The translations under genes and the position numbers were made by a program. The notes beneath the pieces are model-generated. The model saw nothing but the letters and a program-made list of their open reading frames with translations, searched no databases and was not told the origin of the DNA. A stretch of 64,000 nt of DNA, taken from Ricordea florida (lineage: Eukaryota; Cnidaria; Anthozoa; Corallimorpharia; Ricordeidae). Position 1 is the stretch's first letter, and the number at the start of each line of letters is the position of its first letter. Shown here piece by piece: positions 11,140 through 22,888 of the stretch. The DNA is taken from assembly GCA_949710005.1 (NCBI GenBank), contig OX453275.1:31444718-31508717 (forward strand), in the 5' to 3' direction.

Positions 11140-14100
11140 CTGTATAAGAAGAAGAGGTACCTTTAGTTGTTAATACAACCATTGATAAAGTAACAGGAAG
11201 GGAAATGGGTGACGACTTTACCAAACGCTAAGTGATAGTGCGGTGTAAGTGTAGACACGGTTTGTAAACTCCAAATACAGTGGGACCTCTATTAAAGGGC
11301 CACCCTCGGGACTTTGAAAAGTGGCCACTAAATAGAGGTAAAAAAATAGATGGGGCAGAAATGGCGGTCAAAGTGATTTATTTACTCTATATGGCAAAAT
11401 CCTTTTTGAAAAGAGGAAAAACCCTTCTCAGAAAGCATTTTGCCATACAGAGTCAACAAATCACGTTGACCGCCATTTCTGCCCAATTTATTTTGTAAAA
11501 AATACGTGAATTGAGTTACCATTCAAACAAGACGATCTAAGATCGTGAGTCGGGCAACAGGTAGACGTACTGTTATGAGTGTTGACCACTCATGGTGCGG
11601 AATGGTCCAAAAAAGAAATGCTAAGGGTACCAAGGTCCAGGTTTCAAACGTGGCATTTTTGTTATCGTTTCCTCGAGTTTCATCGCGAGGCACCTTGTCT
11701 TAATCAGCACATGCTCTTCTGTAACTCTATCCACATTTTCTCTCCACTGGTAACTCGCTTGATTTCTGGTTTGATTCTAGTGAGATATTCGCTAAATCCT
11801 TTGATTCTTTTGCTATTTTCAGTTCGCGGAACGACCCGTTTCGAAATATACGCTCATTACACATGCCATCTTTTAGAGTGGGTCTACCGCGAACGGTTTG
11901 TGGGTCTGTATGTTTGAGTGTAGAAAAGATGACACCATTTGTTTTCAACATATTCGCCATCGACTTCGACATCGCAGAAAGAAGTTTGCGCCCGTATTAC
12001 GTGTCTGCGGTATTCCCATTGCACGTGACTGCGATTTGCGATGAAACTCGAGGGTAAACCTATAGTCGGTTGCCCGACTAATAAATCCATCAACATAAAA
12101 CAAAACTTAGACCTTCTTTATCACGCCAACAGTCTGTGAAAAATCTATCGTAGTTCAAAGCCTTTGATTTGTGAAAGATTTCCTTGTGTATACAATTTTC
12201 GGCTTGTGACTTGTCATTACAATGGAGATTAAATTGCAGTTCTCGTTGTTATCAGTTATCACCTATTCTTGGTGCCGTATCACGAAAAGATAATTCACTG
12301 GTCGCTTAATAGAGGTAAAAAAGCGATAAATAATGACCTTGCAACAACAAAAAGGTGGCTGCGGCCGCTAATGGAGGCGACCATTGAAAATGGCCATCAA
12401 ATACAGCAATTCAGTGACAAATAATTCGGGACTTTACTTACAATAAGAACTCTCTTCAAAGCCTGGTGCAGCCTGCACAGCACAGTACTTGAACACAAGG
12501 TCTACTCTGTTGATGTTTTTTAGTGCTCGACCCAGATCTTCGCAGGTAAGCGGAAACCTGGCCTGGTACCATGCTTTTAACATGACGTAGCACTGCTCAT
12601 AGGTCTGTCCTGGATTGTCAGCCTCAATCTGAGTGAGGTGATCGTCTGTTAGGCCCAACTCACGGCCAAGTGCCTTCCAACGAGCGCAAGCATCTTGAGA
12701 AAGACAGTGAAGTACTTTCTCTGAGAGACTGCCACTCTTGTACGTGATATTCTGCAAAGAATCTATAATAGAAGAAAATGTCCTGATAAGTCACAGCTGC
12801 ACAAAGATGTGCTGGACACTTACACTTCTCAAATCTTGACACTTAATTCAAATCTTGTCTTCCAGTACATAATGATCATACCAACATAATTTTAATGAAG
12901 AAACAAAAAATTATATGCAAACATACCATAAAATATCACTGACAACGTAAAACAATCTGACTGAGGTAATTCACGGGTTTTCCAACTTGAAGCAACAAGT
13001 GGCTGTTACTCTGTAGATAATCAAGATTCTAGTCCAGTCCATTCCACCGGGGCAACTTCCATCAAACATTTTACTGAGGGGTACTTATCGCATATTTTCG
13101 AAAAACATCCCAAAAGGTACAAAAACCAGGTTTGATGGGCGTAGCTAAAATAAATCCTTACTCTCAAGGAGTACTAATTCAAAAACTGAATGTGGACCCT
13201 TTCATTGTTGATGAATGAATGAGAAAACAGTGAGAACCAATTGACTGACAAATAGTTCCTGTCATATTTTTAAGCCATAATTTTTACCCCATAAGGTACC
13301 GCGATAATTCTATCAGTGGTATAATTTTGGATTTTGCATCCCAAGAGGTAGCAATCTACAAACTTTAACCACAAAAGGTACGACAATAACCCATGCCAGT
13401 TTATTTATGAGAGCCGCTACAGGCCATTCTAGTCCACTGAAGATTATCCACGTCATTATTTTAGCAGTATCCATTTTTTCTAAAAACATTAACCACTGTA
13501 CCTTAATCTTGGTCAAGAAGCAACTCGGGGTTTTTAGACATGTTTTTTTAGCTGTAGTTACGAAGGATTTGCACTCTGCTATGTTTTAATAGTCAGTTAA
13601 GACCTGACTGTTTGGGACTCATTTCTGACTTGCCGGTCGGTCTTGAAAATGTCTTGATCAATGCACTACACCCTGGATTTACCACAAACCGTTCCCAAGA
13701 CATACTAAGAAATTGGACAAGCGTGAGTAATGTGAGGGGGAAGGAAACAAAGGGGAAGTGACACGAAGTGAGCTGAGGGGATCTTAAGGTAAGTAAAGTT
13801 TAAAAGAATCAAGCATCTTTTGGATCTTTTATTCAGTACCTGGGTAGCTGGAAAGGCAGGTGGTGTCTTTCTGTACCACTTGATTCTGGTACTGCTCCAA
13901 CATTTTTTGGTGCAGCCGATAGTCTATGAGAAACGAGAGAAATAAGAGCAAGTGTAAACTCATAACTTTCTATCAACAAAAGTTGCTTAGCCGAGTCTCG
14001 GGAATCTACTCTAAAACTGTTTCTTAATTTAAATAGATATTGTCCACGTCTTCTACAAAGACTTCTGTAAAATAAGTGACAAGGAAGAAAGATTCTGCGG

Positions 14101-17100
14101 GCATAACACAACAACACTTAAAAGAAATTTTGATAAAAAAAAAAACATCGCGATAAGGTGATCACAACGTGACAAGCGGCTTGACAAAAGAACAAAGTCC
14201 TCTGTAACAAAGACCAGTAAAAAAACTATTTGTGACAGTTTTAGCCCCTTGGTCCTCTAAGGATGGGAGCTAATATGCCTTGTTTGCCCTCACAAATAAT
14301 TTAAGATGAGTTGCTCTTTCTCTTTGATGAGTTGTTCTTTCTGTTTGACCACGCTTGTAGGTCATGAATTGATATATGTGAAAGAATTTAGAAAAAGCGT
14401 AATTAGTGTTATATACAGATACTCACCATCACCATCTTTGATTGGGTAGACCAGACAAGCTGGTATGCGCTCGTTGTGGTGATTACAACTCACTTTTCCT
14501 CTGGGGCAATCAGTCTCCAGCTGTTTGGATTTAAATATTCCAGGCGGCGTGATTCCCCTGCGAATGCAGTGAGGGCAGAGTATCCAACATTCCCATCTGA
14601 GACCAGCCCAGTCACTCATCACTGCCTTCAGTTCCTGGTGACACGACAGTAGCACTTTCCACACTTCAACAAGGTCTGACCCTTCAACAGACACGCGAAT
14701 GACCTTTTCCGTGGATTGGTCAGATCTGTGAACAAGCATTTCTGTTTCTCCGACAAATGCATACACTCCATCTTTCCATTCATGACGACTTTTGATGTCG
14801 TCTACATGGCGATGAAGACGCACAACGAAAGTGTGATACACAGGTGGAGGACACCTGGCTGGATACCGGAACCTGAGCCGTAAGCGGTATGACTCTTGAC
14901 AAGGGCATTCATTTAACATTTTCTGAACTCCCGACATCTTTGGTGCCTCCTCAGTTAAGAACCAAGGGAAACGAAGACACTTGTTGCCAAATGCATCATC
15001 CATTGGATAGCACAGGTCTAGCTGAACCAGCAACTCAGACATTGCGATGAAAAGCTCCCTTTTCAGGTCAAGATGGTTCCAAAGACCTAATAAAAGTTTA
15101 TAGGACATAATTCCTCTCTTCAGCAAGTCCTCTTTGGCTTCCTCGAAAGAATCTGCGGTGAAGAGAAACCTGAAATGTCCGTGATAGGAAAGGGATTCAG
15201 TACTGAGCCGCTCTGAAAACACAGCTTTCATGAGCTCCGTAAGAAACTCTGGCCTGTGAAACACGAACTTTCTGACCTCACTGGAGTGTTTATACCATAG
15301 TAAGGAGCCAATATCGTGAAAAAAAGTGAGAACAATTTCTGCTTGGCTCATTTCGTCTTTATCAATGCGGGATTGTGAGATCGGCTTGTCAGACTTCACC
15401 ACTGCTTTCAGTTCTTGTTCATTGTTCTCGTCGTCCTGTAGTTGCGCTCTGATGACTTCCTCAACAAAAGTTAAGGTCAAAAAATGTTGACCCATACCAA
15501 TCTCTGATTTCTGTAACTTTTTGTGGATACCTGACCATCGTGCGGGAACCATCTTTCCATGCTTTGAGATAAAGTCAATTAGAACGTTCCTTAGAACGTC
15601 AATGCCGGTAAAGAGAGAGGACGAGACCAGATACACTTGGTTGGACACAATGTCAATCTTTTGGCAATCTTCATCTTTTGCTAGACACAGAATATCTTGT
15701 AGAACTTGATCGCGTCTGCAATGGGTTTTCTCTTCGTCTTCTAAGCGGTCAATGTGTGTTCCCACCAGAACAACTGAAGCTTTTGGCACTCGACTCGTTA
15801 TCACATCTAGCCAGCAGCGAACGTCTCCATGGAACGTTTTCTCTGAATATCTTTCTAGATTAACCACAAGTAGTATCAGAGCATCTTTATCCAAGAACAA
15901 ATGATGTACTATCTGGTACCACTGGTTTCCACCAAAGTCCGCCATAGTGATGTTGAGAATTTTCCCACCCCCTTCAACCTCCCATGTTCTCCTATCTAAC
16001 ACGATGGTTCTGTCTTCTTCTCGAACACAAGATGGTTTGTTGTTCAATAACGTGTTTGCAAGGCTAGTTTTACCAGCACCACTTGCACCAATAAGAACCA
16101 CTTTATGGTGAAAGGTCTTTCCACGTCTTAATTCCAGGAAATAGGCACGAATAGCAGACAAGCCACGGTCGCAGACTTCACTGGGAGGAACTTTAAGAGG
16201 GTTTCTTCTTAGGTCAAGTGTAGAAAGGTTCTCTAGTTGACAAATGGCTTCTGGTATCTCTTCGAGCCTGTTGTTCATCAATTTAAGATTCTTCAGCTTA
16301 TTCAGGGCTGCAATGTTGTCAGGTATACTGGTCAATTGGTTAGATGATATATCAAGCGTGTACAATTCCTTTAACTTACAAATGGCTTGAGGAAGTTTTT
16401 GCACATTATTTCCAATCAGGAGAAGTGTTGCAAGCTGATCCAGATCTCCAATACCGTCAGGTATGCTGGATAACGAGTTCCATCTAACGTTCAGTTTCCC
16501 CAGCTTCTTTAACTTCAACACAGCCTCAGGTATCTGTACCAGGTTATTGTGATTTACATCAAGTTCTTGAAGCTGATCCAGAGTTCCAATACCGTCAGGT
16601 ATGCTGGATAACGAGTTTCCTGAAACGTTCAGTTTCACCAGCTTCTTTAACTTGAACACAGCCTCAGGTATCTGTACCAGTTTATTGAAACCTAAATCAA
16701 GTTCTTGAAGCTGATCCAGACTTCCAATACCGTCAGGTATGCTGGATAACGAGTTACGTGAAACGTTCAGTTGCACCAGCTTCTTTAACTTGAACAGAGC
16801 CTCAGGTATCTGTACCAGTTCATTGAAACTTACATCAAGTTCTTGGAGCTGTTCCAGACTTCCAATACCGTCAGGTATGCTGGATAACGAGTTCCGTGAA
16901 ACGTTCAGTTTCACCAGCTTCTTTAACTTGAACACAGCCTCAGGTATCTGTACCAGTTTATTGAAACCTAAATCAAGTTCTTGAAGCTGTTCCAGACTTC
17001 CAATACCGTCAGGTATGCTGGATAACGAGTTCCGTGAAACGTTGAGTTTTACCAGCTTCTTTAACTTGAACACAGCCTCAGGTATCTGTACCAGTTCATT

Positions 17101-18693
17101 AAAACTTACATTAAGTTCTTGGAGCTGTTCCAGACTTCCAATACCGTCAAGAATGCTGGATAACAAGTTCCGTGAAACGTTCAGTTTCACCAGCTTTTTT
17201 ATCTTGAACACAGCCTCAGGTATCTGTACCAGGTTATTGTTACTTACATCAAATTCTTGAAGCTGATCCAGACTTCCAATACCGTCAGGTATGCTGGATA
17301 ACGAGTTTCGTGAAACGTTCAGTTTCACCAGCTTCTTTAACTTGAACACAGCCTCAGGTATCTGTACCAGTTTATTGCTTCTTACATCAAGTTCTTGAAG
17401 CTGATCCAGAGTTCCAATACCGTCAGGTATGCTGGATAACAAGTTCCCTGAAACGTTCAGTTTCACTAGCTTCTTTAACTTGAACACAGCCTCAGGTATC
17501 TGTACCAGTTTAGTGTCACTTACATCAAGTTTTTGAAGCTGATCCAGAGTTCCAATACCGTCAGGAATGCTGGATAACCAGTTCCCTGAAACGCTCAGTT
17601 GCACCAGCTTCTTCAACTTGAACACAGACTCAGGTATCTTTACCAGTGTAGTGTGACTTACATCAAGTTCTTGAAGCTGATCCAGAGTTCCAATATCGTC
17701 AGGAATGCTGGATAACCAGTTCCCTGAAACGCTCAGTTGCACCAGCTTCTTTAACTTGAACACAGCCTTAGGTATCTGTACCAGTGTAGTGTGACTTACA
17801 TCAAGTTCTCGAAGCTGATCCAGAGTTCCAATACCGTCAGGAATGCTGAATAACGAGTTCTCTGAAACGTTCAGTTTCACCAGCTTCTTTAACTTGAACA
17901 CAGCCTTAGGTATCTGTACCAGTTTATTGTGACTTACATCAAGTTCTTGAAGCTGATCCAGAGTTCCAATACCGTCGGGAATGCTGAATAACGAGTTCTC
18001 TGAAACGTTCAGTTTCACCAGCTTCTTTAACTTGAACACAGCCTTAGGTATCTGTAGCAGTTTATTGTGACTTACATCAAGTTCTTGAAGCTGATCCAGA
18101 GTTCCAATACCGTCAGGAATGCTGGATAACAAGTTCCCTGAAACGTTCAGTTTCACTAGCTTCTTTAACTTGAACACAGCCTTAGGTATCTGTACCAGTT
18201 TATTGTGACTTACATCAAGTTCTTGAAGCTCTTTCAGATAGACTGCGATCTTTGCACGTTGGTTCTGCGAAATGTTCAGCTTACGTAGATTCTTCAACTT
18301 GCACATAACGTCTGGTACTTCTTTGAGGATGTTATCCTTCAGGTCAAGTTCTTCAAGTTGCCCTAGACCTTTAATTCCCTCTCCGATTGTCATCAGGCGG
18401 TTGTGTGAAAAGTCTAGCTTGATGAGGTTCTTGAGCGCACTAATAACATCTGGGAACTTTCGCAATCTATTCTTTTCTAAGTGAAGTTCCTTTAACTGGG
18501 ACAGATTGGAAAAACTGTCAGGCAATTCTTCAAGGCTATTATTTGACAAAACTAAGACTTCCAAGTCCATCATTCTTGTAACACCCTCTGGAACGTGAGT
18601 CAGATGTTTGCCATCCAAGTTTAGTCCCTTGAGTCCATCTGAAGTGATGAAAACCAACTTTTCGAGCTCTTCGGTGCTGAACGTGTCCTCCAT
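10835..18693 (-). CDS. LRR-Roc-COR protein with two death domains (ROCO family), copy A
   Basis: Four exons on the minus strand: 18693-14427, 13923-13840, 12762-12442, 11139-10835 (stop TAG). Every intron has GT-AG borders and phase 1, giving 1658 aa. The order is: N-terminal LRRs; a regular array of 13 two-LRR units; a Roc GTPase with P-loop GASGAGKTS (about residue 869), DFGGNQ and THID; COR; a short linker exon; death domain 1; death domain 2. Roc-COR modules bind GTP and dimerise; death domains recruit signalling partners. DAPK1 and MFHAS1 are relatives by architecture. A cytoplasmic immune or cell-death role is likely but inferred. I chose the ATG at 18,693 because copy B starts at the equivalent codon. 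An in-frame ATG at 19,035 would add 114 residues from DNA absent in copy B. Confidence 0.85.
11278..12432. mobile_element. pogo/Tigger-like MITE, right end lost, split by another insertion
   Basis: The left end CAGTGGGACCTCTATTAA follows a TA. It matches the complete copy B element at 49,755-50,404. Here the last 60 or so bases are missing and the sequence joins directly to the splice donor of death-domain exon 1. An insert of about 545 bp (11,535-12,081), with AGTCGGGCAAC / GTTGCCCGACT ends, interrupts it and is absent from copy B. Confidence 0.7.
11535..12081. mobile_element. Copy A-specific insert with AGTCGGGCAAC inverted ends
   Basis: Copy B reads straight through this point (ATTCAAATAAATCC near 49,977). 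Short inverted ends AGTCGGGCAAC and GTTGCCCGACT border most of it, with about 20 extra bases at the left end. No convincing coding content. Superfamily unknown. Confidence 0.55.
12442..12762 (-). CDS. ROCO copy A exon 3: death domain 1 (missing from copy B)
   Basis: Symmetric phase 1-1 exon of 321 nt. It encodes a death-domain fold with the hallmark core W (ARWKALGRELGL), DHLTQIEADNPG and a terminal NRVDLVFKYC helix. No equivalent is found in copy B. Its 5' splice donor GTAAGT lies within about 10 bp of the broken end of a pogo-like MITE. Because the exon is symmetric, its presence or absence leaves the frame intact. Confidence 0.85.
13840..13923 (-). CDS. ROCO copy A exon 2 (linker)
   Basis: An 84 nt exon, phase 1 at both sides, encodes YRLHQKMLEQYQNQ and then a Ser/Thr-rich tail to SSYP. 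It is a short helical, coiled-coil-like linker between COR and the death domains. The copy B counterpart (51,223-51,173) shares YRLHQ and then diverges and is shorter. The interval 12,763-13,839 between exons holds no recognisable gene. Confidence 0.7.
14427..18693 (-). CDS. ROCO copy A exon 1: LRR array, Roc, COR
   Basis: A single 4.27 kb exon encodes 1422 codons plus one base. Residues about 20-830 are 23-residue LRRs. The Roc domain starts with HHKVVLIGASGAGKTS; the switch region has MADFGGNQWYQ, which fits a DxGG G3 motif, and VGTHIDRL gives the G4 motif. COR follows, to about residue 1400. The exon ends ..KDGDG at a G|GTGAGT donor (phase 1). No frameshift or stop is present despite the repetitive array, which argues for selection. 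A large single exon holding LRR-Roc-COR is unusual compared with vertebrate LRRK genes but resembles MFHAS1. Confidence 0.88.
16440..18235 (-). repeat. Tandem 138 bp coding repeat (13 two-LRR units), copy A
   Basis: The unit encodes 46 residues: one LRR of type LVQIPEAVFKLKKLVKLNVS and one of type SIPDGIGTLDQLQELDVS. Thirteen IPDGIG-type steps can be counted (with variants PDDIG and LDGIG). Copy B has eleven. Unit-to-unit changes cluster right after the QELD strand (SHNK, SHTT, RSNK, GFNK, SFNE). Confidence 0.92.
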
Positions 18694-18727
18694 TATTATC
18701 TGATTGAATGAAGGAACGTATTCACGT

Positions 18728-19058
18728 ATCAAGAAAACCGGCTCAACATTGATAACAATAGGCATTGTTATAAGACCTAAAATTGGTCTTATATGGTCAT
18801 TTTGAACAATGGCGGTATAAGCTTCTAAATGCTCGCTGGAGTTTTTGAAATTTCCGATTACCATACGAGCTCGAAATTTAAACGATCGGAAAGATTGAAT
18901 GGAAGACAAATTCTCCCGAGGGGAGATGGTATTGGTATAATCCTGTCGGTGCAAATAGTTGCGATGGGGTGGCTGGTGGGGTGACGGTTGTACACATGTA
19001 TTTAAAAGTGAAAGTAAAAGCTGCCGACAAGGCATCTTTTTGCTTTAAAATAGTGGCA
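18728..19058. other. 331 bp segment present only in copy A, upstream of the ROCO start
   Basis: Copy B joins GTATTCAC directly to TATGCTGTCAAG (about 55,759). In copy A 331 bp lie between these words. On the minus strand the segment is open in frame with the ROCO exon and contains an ATG at 19,035, so it could add a new N-terminus, or it could be leader sequence lost from copy B. No domain recognised. Confidence 0.6.
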
Positions 19059-19184
19059 CTATGCTGTCAAGACTGATGTATGATCTGCATTATGTAGTAT
19101 TCTATTCATGAATATAGTAGAATTTTATATCGAGTCTAGGTTTAATTTAGCTACTTGTTGAGCTCCTTGATGAATGAATGAATG

Positions 19185-19570
19185 TGTTTACAATTTATAA
19201 GGCGCAAATTCTATACGTATATAATCAAATGCTCCACAACACAACCACTACGGAAGACACAAGAAATCGCATTTACAAGGGCCAAACCACGACACTGGGA
19301 TAGGCCCCCTACTCTTCGCGAACAGTGTGTGGGTTCTTTAACCTCCCACGAAGTATTACGAAAAAGAGCTGTGAGACGGGACCTACGGTTTATCGTCGTT
19401 ATCTGAGAAGACTAGCAAAGTCTAACCATTTACAGATGTCATTACAAAGACGGCACTTTCTCCTCAATAATTTTAAGACCCTGCCTGATAGATGGTCCGG
19501 CCGAGGTTCGATTCAACGACCTCCCGCACGATAGTCCATTGCTCAACCAACTGAGCTAACCGGGCGGCGG
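19185..19570 (-). mobile_element. tRNA-headed SINE
   Basis: Same family as 8,605-9,026: the tRNA-like head is at the right end (minus-strand TTAGCTCAGTTGGTTGAGCA-like A box; B box near 19,500) and the AT-rich tail near 19,190. Copy B has no SINE at the matching place (about 55,855), so this one inserted after the duplication. Confidence 0.82.
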
Positions 19571-20246
19571 TGATGTGATGGTATACCATCGATCAATCCC
19601 CGCGCCTCTAGACATAACCTCTATTTGGAGGCTCCTTCATTTAGGCTGTAGTAGTTTGAGAGCAGGGCCGTTGCTATCAACGAAACTTCCCAGACGTTAT
19701 TGTTTTACACAAAGAATGTTACAATTCCATCTTTGTTTTAATTCAGCAAAATACTGTGTGATTTAAATAAACTTAATGTGTCACGGTACCCTTTTTCATT
19801 TACTTGATAACATCGATCTAACGTGCCGGGTCACGTTATAAACATAAACGTTTTCAACTGACACTGAACGTTTAAAAAAAATTTCAAACTTTGATTATTT
19901 AATTAACTGTGTTTGTTTATAGAGACACACACGTTTAGGTTTATATCTATATCAATGGTTTACTTAACAAAATTCATATTAAAATCGAACGGCTTTTAAA
20001 CGTTCACTGTAACAAACGACTTTGTAAATTTAGGTATAATGAATCAGTGCACACCGGGTGAACTTTCCTTGTTTATAAATAACAGTTTTATAACTAGTTT
20101 GCCAAACTTGTAAACAATTGTTATAGAGACAGCCCGATTAAAAGAAGTTTGATAAATTATGTTTATTTTTGTTTGATAAATATTATTTTTATTTCATAGA
20201 TCCTGATAAAATGCAAGGATTTTTCCTTTTACTAAAAAATCATATC

Positions 20247-20250
<4 letters not shown>

Positions 20251-20277
<27 letters not shown>

Positions 20278-20290
20278 CATACATACATTA
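20251..20290. repeat. (CATA)n microsatellite
   Basis: About ten tandem ACAT/CATA units next to the SINE tail, inside the left inverted arm. It may have grown from the SINE 3' end. Confidence 0.95.
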
Positions 20291-20329
20291 CTTTATTTAC
20301 CCTCGGATTTTTAGAAAAGCTTTATGCAG

Positions 20330-20660
20330 CTAATTTCTCCGAGCATTTAACCATCAGATAAGAGATAGGCCACAACACCGGGAACTACGTCCCCTACTCT
20401 TTTCGAACAGTGTGTGGGTTCTTTTACGTCCCACGGAATCAATTATGAAGAGTTGTGAGACGGGGCCTACGGTTTATCGTCCTTATCCGAGAAGACTAGA
20501 AAGTCTAACCATTTCCAGATGTCACTACAAAGGCAGCACTTTCTCCTCAAATATTTTAAGTCTTCGAGTGTTGGTCCGGCCGGGGTTTGAACCCGCGACC
20601 TACCGCACGCTAGTCCGACGCTCTACCAACTGAGCTAAACGGTCGGCGGTTAAGCTAAAC
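20330..20660 (-). mobile_element. tRNA-headed SINE inside the inverted arm
   Basis: Same family as 19,185-19,570. Minus-strand head: CTCAGTTGGTAGAGCGTCGG, then B box GGGTTCAAACCCC, the best-kept head of the four. It splits the left inverted repeat, so it is younger than the 3.1 kb unit. Confidence 0.85.
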
Positions 20661-20929
20661 GGTCGGCGGATCTTCATCGCGCCCAGTGAAGATACTACTT
20701 TTATCTTTCACGTTTGAGGATATTGGTGTCACCATGGTTACTAACATGATAAGCCAATTACAAGAGAGCTTCCAGTGAGTTACCAGTGACTTTCTCGATG
20801 AACTGCCAAATTTTCACATCGATATATTTTTTCCGAGCTTGAAGAACATCTACGAAGATCTGCCGAAGTCTCGACAAGTGATGTTGAAAAATTCACTGAG
20901 GGGGGAAGAAAATGCAAACAGTTAAAAAT

Positions 20930-22640
20930 AAAGACATCCTAAGACTTAAAATTATATTAGTCAAAAAGTTTCTATTAGAAGAGCGCCACGAAATCAGAGA
21001 AACAGAGAAGATTCCTCCTTCTGAATTAGAGGGCTACTTGATGAGACATTTTATTTAAGCTGCAACGACCAAGATTGGAAAAGATTATGAAAAGTCACCT
21101 CTCTGCGGATTTTTGGCTAGTGTTGAACGCCATTTGAGTCGCTCCAGTTACGGCAAAATTATCTTCAAAGACAGTGATTTCAAATAAACAAGAGACCCAT
21201 TGAAAGCGAAAAAAAAGCAACTCTTGCTGACGTCCGATCTCACTTTAGAGGAAGAAGAGTAAACTGCCATGAACAATCAGTGGATCTGTGCGGTATATAA
21301 ATCCATTACCATGAACGGACGACAATTAAGTTCACCGCAAGCTCTGATAAGGCTACTGTTAACCTTCAGATCGGCAATTTTCTTGAAATCTGGATATTTC
21401 GATTAAAGTAATGACCGAAATGTGGTCTCTAATGTAAAAAAGAATTATTGAAAAAGGCTAAATATTGGCGGAGAAATGGCGGTTTTACGCTTTGGTCAGA
21501 AGTAACAATTACCCATTTGACTGACATTCTTAGCGCTTTTTTCTCGACGATAGGGTGACAGGGGAAGGCGACACTTCAACAGCTGAAAGTGAAAGGGAAT
21601 TTGTACGTTTGCCCTCAAATTTTCACAGTGGCTGTAGTTTAGCATGATCCAACAAAACTGTGTCTGCAGATTTCTTATTTCCAAATAGTTTTTCTGCGAG
21701 AAAGATTTTTGTAAGATCACTTACAATACGATTATTTCGAAAATGTTCTATACCTTTTCACTGTAATTGAGTATGGCAAAACGCAGACACGTTTTTTAGC
21801 GCTTAGGAACAGATACAATTAGTGCGGAAAGACAAAATTCACTTTGACTCGTTGGTTTGAATAGGTGATTCGGACGCTCGCATTTAGAGGTCGTGAAAAA
21901 TTCGACAATTCATTTTATTTCAAACTTCTTGGTATAGTTTTATAGTCAGCTTTATAAGCTTTATTTCCATATGGGGGTTTAGGTAGGTACAGGTTTAAAC
22001 TGAACGCGCTACATCACTTCTACGCGAGCCGTCACTGAAGGTATACAGTAACCTTAGATACTGTGTGGCTGAACATGATTCATTTTGGCCTTCATGGATG
22101 AAAGGAACAAAAAGAACTTCGCTGGGGAGACATCGTTTTCAAAACTGACAAGGATGGTAAAGAATATCTCGAGTACTTTGAACACCAAACAAAGACTCGA
22201 ACGGGAGAGGATCCACGTAATCATGTATGTATGCCAACAACGATGCCACAGTTTCTGTTCATCGTGATCCGGTGCACGTTTACAAGATGTTTAAAGAACA
22301 ACGATCACCATTCATGCTAGAACCGGATTCAAATTTCTATTTGTCTGTAAATTACTCAGTAAAACAGAGACTCAAGCATCAGTGGAAGGCAAAAATTCAC
22401 AGGTTCAAAGCACAACCAGTGGGAATGAACAAGTTAAACAATATCATGAAAGACATGACAGAAGCGGCGGAGATTTCAGGCAAAACAAACCAGAGTGGTA
22501 GAAAAACTTTACTTCAAAAACAGCAAGACAGTGGAGTTCCTCCCAACCAGATAATTCAAATAACAGGGCATAAAAACTTACAGTCAGTTAACAATTACAG
22601 TTCTCTTCGAGAAAAGCCAATGGAAACTGAGTATTTCACG
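20930..22640 (+). pseudogene. Crypton-like (DUF3504-type) tyrosine recombinase, decayed
   Basis: Pieces in several frames follow the order of Crypton-derived tyrosine recombinases (relatives in animal genes such as QRICH1, KIAA1958 and ZMYM). They are: an N-terminal SVERHL / DPLKAKKKQL region (about 21,100-21,220); an ELRWGDI / QTKTRTGE segment (about 22,110-22,210); and a catalytic C-terminal part in one 164-codon frame (22,227-22,721) with GMNKLNNIMKDM, an RKT arginine, ITGHKNLQSVNNY and the final tyrosine. Stops and frameshifts separate them, so it is inactive. Identity as a tyrosine recombinase is strong for the C-terminal part; the family name is from memory of the motifs. Confidence 0.75.
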
Positions 22641-22801
22641 ACGTGTTCTTTCTTCGACAACCAAAGCCGCTTCGAACGTTGCACAGACCGAAAACAACTT
22701 AACAACGCCAGCCCTGGCTGAGTATCGAATCGCTTCAACGTCTACCACTTCATCTACCTTGGAGGTGAATTCCTTCAATGAGAATTGGCTTCAAACGATG
22801 T

Positions 22802-22888
22802 AGCCTACGTGTAGCCGCATCCTCCCCCCGAAGGAAAAAAACGGGTTCCCTCCTCCCGTTTTTTGCTTCAGGGGGAGGGTGCGGCTAC
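22802..22888. mobile_element. 87 bp hairpin MITE with a 9 bp target duplication
   Basis: The core is a near-perfect hairpin (GTAGCCGCATCCTCCCCC against its complement at the right end) flanked by AAACGATGT on both sides (22,793-22,801 and 22,889-22,897). A 9 bp duplication suggests Mutator-like transposition. Non-coding. Confidence 0.72.

Larger units (their letters stand above)
1..19690. repeat. Segmental duplication, copy A (truncated by window start)
   Basis: Bases from position 1 onward match, in the same order and orientation, the sequence starting near 34,503. The match continues through the EME1-like exons and introns and the ROCO gene, and fades near 19,690 (partner end about 55,955). 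The 278-codon EME1 exon differs at only about ten residues between copies, so the duplication is fairly recent. Large indels between copies are mostly mobile elements, listed separately. The left boundary lies outside the window. Bases 1-634 are EME1 intron, with no gene of their own. Confidence 0.93.

Noticed and set aside
15521-15863. Plus-strand open frames opposite the ROCO exons (and those at 16,739-17,260 and 52,830-53,172)
   Set aside because: They mirror the minus-strand repeats, have no motif of their own, and recur only because the coding repeat does.
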